Below are positions 60,156 through 64,000 of a stretch of DNA of 64,000 bases, in pieces. Made by a program: the position numbers and the translations under genes. The stretch is from Favolaschia claudopus. Lineage: Eukaryota > Basidiomycota > Agaricomycetes > Agaricales > Mycenaceae. Under the pieces are notes generated by a model. It was given only the letters and a program-made list of their open reading frames with translations. It was not told the origin of the DNA and made no database searches. Numbering within the stretch: position 1 is the stretch's first letter; the number at the start of each line of letters is the position of its first letter. The stretch is from positions 806,001 through 870,000 of the forward strand of contig JAWWNJ010000070.1 of assembly GCA_037176885.1 (NCBI GenBank), read 5' to 3'.

Positions 60156-61581
60156 TCAGGAATTCAAACTGAAGGGCAATTCGGATTCAAGGCACGAGAG
60201 TATTGTTGTTGGATACTGACCTAGCAAGAAGGGAATTCGAGTATACTGAAAACGAGGAGATTCGTGAGCCTCGTCTTTGCAGGCCGGGATAGCTAGAATG
60301 CTAGTGACTTACATCGCGACGAGATGACGAATGCCGCAAGCCAGATCACTTCAACCACAGTAAGTGAATGGATCGAATCACCAAGACGGGGTTAGCAAAC
60401 TCACTATTCTCTTTTTGAGTGATATACTGGACGGAAAACGGGTTCATAAGCTGAGTACTGTGGTCGAAAATTCACTCACGAGGGCGACCAAAGATGTCTG
60501 GAAGGCACTGAGCAGATGTGTGAGCCATGCAGCAGTTGTACCTGGCTTTATAATTAAAAGGCTCACCAAGTTAATACTCCAGTCTCGACGGTCCACACAA
60601 TCAGTTGATCGACGACTAGGGCGGTCCTGAATGAAGCAAAGTAATTTAGCACCCGTAAACAGAAATCGACAATAATACGAACCTCTGTTGTGCGCCCTTG
60701 CGTTGCATGTGCAGAACGACGCAAAGTGCAACCGTGGTAAGAAGATCTGTTGCACCGCCGACAACCCACAAGAATATCGAGAGCCAACTCCAATCCACAA
60801 GGTAGCTGGCGAGTGAGGGGAGTCCGAGCGTCACTACAAATACGGCGATGGACAAGCCCTAAGCCAGATTGAATAGTTTAATTCATTGCGCCGATGCACT
60901 TCCGAATTAAAATCGAACAGACTGACCATACGGAGAGTGGCCAGAAACCAGATAAAGCAAGGAATCAACCACCGTTTTGAAACAACGTGAATGCGATAAC
61001 TAAAGAATGACTGTACTGAATATAGACAGCGTCGGTTTCAAGTATGCTTAGGTGATGGAATTGAAACGGCAACGCACCGGCGGTTTCGATTAAACCGGAG
61101 AAAAAGACGGCGGCGTCTATGGATTTCGGGAGACGGCCGATGAGGCGTTCGGGGTGGGTGAAATCCAGGATGGTGAATGAGTACAGGGTATGAGATATAC
61201 AAATTGCGTGTGCGAGTTCCATAGACCTGGAAGCGAATATTTGGTGGAAGAAAAGGAGCATTTAAGGCTAACATACAATACGAAAATTACCTGCGGAGAG
61301 ATCGGTCATGACGAATGGCCGAAAGCGCAGAGGCGGAGAAACTCACCAACGCCTTGATTCTCTTCGAGTCATCAGGGAATCGAGTGTAGTACACATAGCA
61401 TTGCATGACCTGAATCCCAAGCAGCAGGAAGGAGACGAGAACGCCGATTTGGTATGCACCTGTAAACCATTTGAGCCAAGTATATGGCGAGTAGCTGCAT
61501 AGATATCAGGAACTTGAGCTGACCTATGGTAGCATTGCCGTTGAATTCTGGCGCGGGTCCGCTGCCTGCTGGAGCATCCAT
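60156..61581 (-). CDS. DUF6534 membrane protein gene C, with premature stop in the C-terminal tail
   Basis: Start ATG 61581; exon 1 (61581-61524) codes MDAPAGSGPAPEFNGNATI and exon 2 GAYQIGVLVSFLLLGIQVMQ. Then CYVYYTRFPDDSKRIKAL, ELAHAICISHTLYSFTILDF, RLPKSIDAAVFFSGLIETA, QSFFSYRIHVVSKRWLIP, GLSIAVFVVTLGLPSLASYL, WLSIFLWVVGGATDLLTTVA, TALVVDQLIVWTVETGVLT, TSLVALV, and VYSNSLLAS near 60230. The next exon reads LNS then TGA (60158-60156), where A and B have LNSR; CGA to TGA would be a single change. The frame stays open after it, with an intron and about 50 more tail codons comparable to gene A's tail. The membrane part is complete, so the product may still work. Convergent with gene B. Confidence 0.78.
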
Positions 61582-63218
61582 GGAGCGGAGCGAATTTCAG
61601 ACGGCTGAAAGACAAGGAAGGGGATCCGGGAAGGGAAACGACCTCCGTGGGTTATGTGTCGGCGCGAAAAACTGAGAGGGGGTAGTGTCCGTAGATATAA
61701 TAGGTGTACGTACCAAACCATTGAAAGAAGGACGTAAGACAAGCATGAGAATTCAATAGCTTCAAAAGACCGAAACGATATCGGTTGATAGAACCGTCGA
61801 GCTGTGATGATCATGAACCTATAAAGACCTAGCCGAGGAAGATGCAGACAACATGCAAGCGGAGAGGACGGAGTATAGAGCCAGGAAATCCATGAAAGGT
61901 GCTGGCGTGTACCGCATTGATTTTTTACCCCGCCCGAGTGGAGCTCATTGGGAGATATTCTGGACCTTGTCGACGCACCGCATGCCTGTCAATGGAATTT
62001 ATTGTGGCCGTCATTGAATTGCGTCCAGTCTTGACGGTGCGGGAGATTTCTTTGTTGCCATTATTTTCAGTTACCACATCGCCGCGATATCCCGTATGAA
62101 CCTAAGAGGAGAAGGTCACAAATTTCTTGAAAATGCGTCAATCGATAAGAACTCACGCATACCCGAGTTAAAACAGCTTGACGCGGTTGCCTAGGAAGAT
62201 TCACTCCGCCCCATGGCATCGGGTGCGAGGGGACCGAGCTACGTGAAGTATTGATTTCTGCGGCACATTTTACCCTTCTCTTGCCCTTCTCCGTCCAGAA
62301 GTTCTGATGAACAAAGTCCTATAGGGATAGGGATCTTGCAAGCAAGACAGGTCTCAACAGAATTCAACGCGAGGATCCCCGACTCGGACTGGGGGGGGGG
62401 GGGGGGAGACAAGAACCGGATCAGTCCAAGAACAGTGCGGTCGGATTCGCACAGTGGGCAGATCAAGAAGTACAATGTCCGAAGGTGGGTTAAAAAGTTC
62501 GGATGATCTGTACTCAGTACCTGAGTACTGAGTGACTGGTGTTCGTCGGTTTCCGTCTGGAGAAAATACTCCACATGAATGAACGCAATATAGAAAGTCA
62601 AAGTTGACCCAAAGTTGACCAGCACCGCAACCAAGTATTAAATTCGCCGCCTCCGACGTCGACTTCTCAGGAATCAGAATGCAGAACCGTTAGTCCGGCC
62701 TAAGATATTGACTCTAACCGATCTTGAGCAAAATAGCCAGCGATCTCATAGCCTGCAACATGGGGAGAAGAGAAAAAAGCGTCGGAACAGTCGGACCGAT
62801 GCCATGTCTCTTTCGGACCACTTCGCCGAACGCCGAACGCTGTTGGTGACCTCAGTGACGCCAACGACGTTACGACTCCAAGGGGGATCCTTGCATGTAC
62901 TCGCAACGGCCTACAAATGAACTTGGTTCCTTCACATTCCAACGTGGACTCTCCGCCTAAACTGGGCCCTGATGCTCTCATGGATTCTGGAGGATATCGG
63001 CAGCTTTCTTTATATCGGCTCACAAAGCCACAAACGAGCTAGAGGCGTCGTAAGAGACCACCCATACAATAAGGCGTTCTCATCGGAGAACTTCGTATTA
63101 CCAGGGAACAATTTGGGGGCCCACGGTGGGTAAATACTGGTGAGTCTTCAGGTCTCCGTCGCCTGGTTCTACTTGACGCTCAGGCCGTGCTTAACCAGCG
63201 ATCAGCGAGCAAGAATCC
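61582..63218. other. Gene-free stretch with a G16 run
   Basis: No gene is supported. A run of 16 G lies at 62391-62406. A perfect hairpin (ACTCAGTAC, CTGA, GTACTGAGT) lies at 62512-62533. The 61.58-61.8 part is the promoter side of gene C. Confidence 0.35.
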
Positions 63219-64000
63219 ATGAGGCATCTGTCTATAGACTCTGATACATGTTTCTCTGACTGGGTCAGAACATACGGTATGCAGTCCTTCGTTTTTTTCC
63301 TGTTTTGTGTCTTTGGTAACTTCGCCCTTCAAGATCGACTTCATGGGAGGGTCTTGGCAGCTATTCACCTTCCAGAAGTGCTCTGCGCGAGGTCGTTGAT
63401 TCTTCAGATTCTTTACCCGTCGCTGTATGGCATTCTTCAAGTTTGGGTGCCTGGTGAGGTGAGATCCTCGTTCCGAGACAGTGCAGCCCTACAGCTAGCT
63501 TTCTATTCAGGTCCTAGCTTTGCCTTTTCGGGGTCTATGGTCAGCCCTAGCTGCACTCAGTCCTCGGCGTATCTGGCCGATGTTTTAAAACCCTCCGCCG
63601 ATCCCTTGATAAATACTTGCCTTTTCGAAGCGAAAGGAGAATTACTTGGTTTGCGCCACTGTCAAGCGGCCACACAACCGTTAGCCTTGCACCATACTTT
63701 CGTTCGCTTTTTTTGGCTTACGCTCTGGCTGTCGCAGGTCCGCCTCATCTGTCTCCCCAATATCATGCAAATCGACTCCGGCCGTCACATCAACGCTCAC
63801 CCGCCCCTCATGCTGGTTCCTGGGGATACCCTTCAATTACCCTGGTCTCCGTTAGTCTCCGTTCGGTCTCTGGAAGGCTCGATGTCAATGACGCCAACTG
63901 AAGAGGTACGTTATCCTTTCCGTCAATAAGGCACTCCTTCATCGTATGGACACAGGTTCTCGGGCGGAGGAACGGAACTTCAATGCACCGGCTCCGCAGG
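63219..64000 (+). other. Open frame of uncertain status at the window edge
   Basis: A 236-codon frame (63219-63929) has no recognisable domain. A possible intron ends with CTGTCGCAG near 63739, and a GTACGT-type donor lies at about 63906. It may be part of a spliced gene continuing past 64000, or a chance frame. Confidence 0.25.

Noticed and set aside
62391..62406. G16 run as telomeric or functional sequence
   Set aside because: A single homopolymer run with no repeat unit; it may be a sequencing or assembly artefact.
63219..63929. 236-codon ORF as a definite gene
   Set aside because: No domain, no homologous feature I recognise, and possible splice sites inside; status left open.

Overview
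The window is nuclear DNA of a filamentous basidiomycete, most likely an agaricomycete mushroom. Evidence for this is the short phase-conserved introns (mostly 50-66 nt, very often with a GTGCGT donor), a STAND/NLR-type gene with a TPR tail of the Agaricomycetes kind, three DUF6534 membrane-protein genes, and transposon families (GCM-finger transposase, RNase H-RT) that I know from mushroom genomes. These family assignments are from memory; no search was run.

Layout. 1-7.6 kb is a decayed array of a repeat family made of exon-like pieces and long pyrimidine-rich introns; a related copy lies inverted at 31.9-35.4 kb. 8.0-12.8 kb is an NLR-like gene (N-terminal helical region, P-loop NTPase, TPRs), split in its last exon by a 1.16-kb terminal-inverted-repeat element. 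12.8-15.8 kb is repeat debris, including palindromes and a fold-back element. 15.8-17.8 kb is a secreted type-B carboxylesterase gene with eight exons. 18.1-22.0 kb (minus) is a single-pass membrane protein gene whose 2-kb intron holds an odd GAGAC/GTCTC-rich block. 22.7-25.6 kb is a CACTG-ended (CACTA-like) non-autonomous transposon. 26.0-27.5 kb (minus) is an F-box/leucine-rich gene. 27.5-36.3 kb is mostly gene-free, with tandem repeats near 29 kb. 36.36-36.71 kb is a small secreted precursor with two Kex2-flanked Cys-peptide repeats, a candidate ribosomally made peptide.

The right half is dominated by one story. Three paralogous DUF6534 multi-pass membrane protein genes lie in a cluster: A minus, B plus, C minus. 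Gene A, normally about 1.5 kb, is stretched over 37.0-55.0 kb because two large, apparently complete DNA transposons sit inside it. One is a 4,623-bp hAT element in a coding exon, with a perfect 8-bp target duplication and an apparently intact transposase. The other is an 11,738-bp Mutator-like element in intron 1, with a perfect 9-bp target duplication and 26/30 matching ends. The Mutator-like element carries a 1,650-aa protein (GCM-type zinc finger, DDE transposase, ubiquitin-protease-like domain, PHD finger, basic tail), a separate 349-aa GCM-finger protein with a hydrophobic N terminus, and a divergent RNase H-reverse transcriptase ORF of about 990 codons. Gene C has a nonsense codon at a conserved Arg. 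A 454-bp fold-back element with a 9-bp target duplication lies between genes B and C. The last 2.4 kb has no gene I can support.

Taken together this is a transposon-rich accessory region in which a membrane-protein cluster and an NLR-like gene are being inactivated by insertion. Gene structures were derived by hand from splice signals and reading-phase consistency; none was checked against transcripts.
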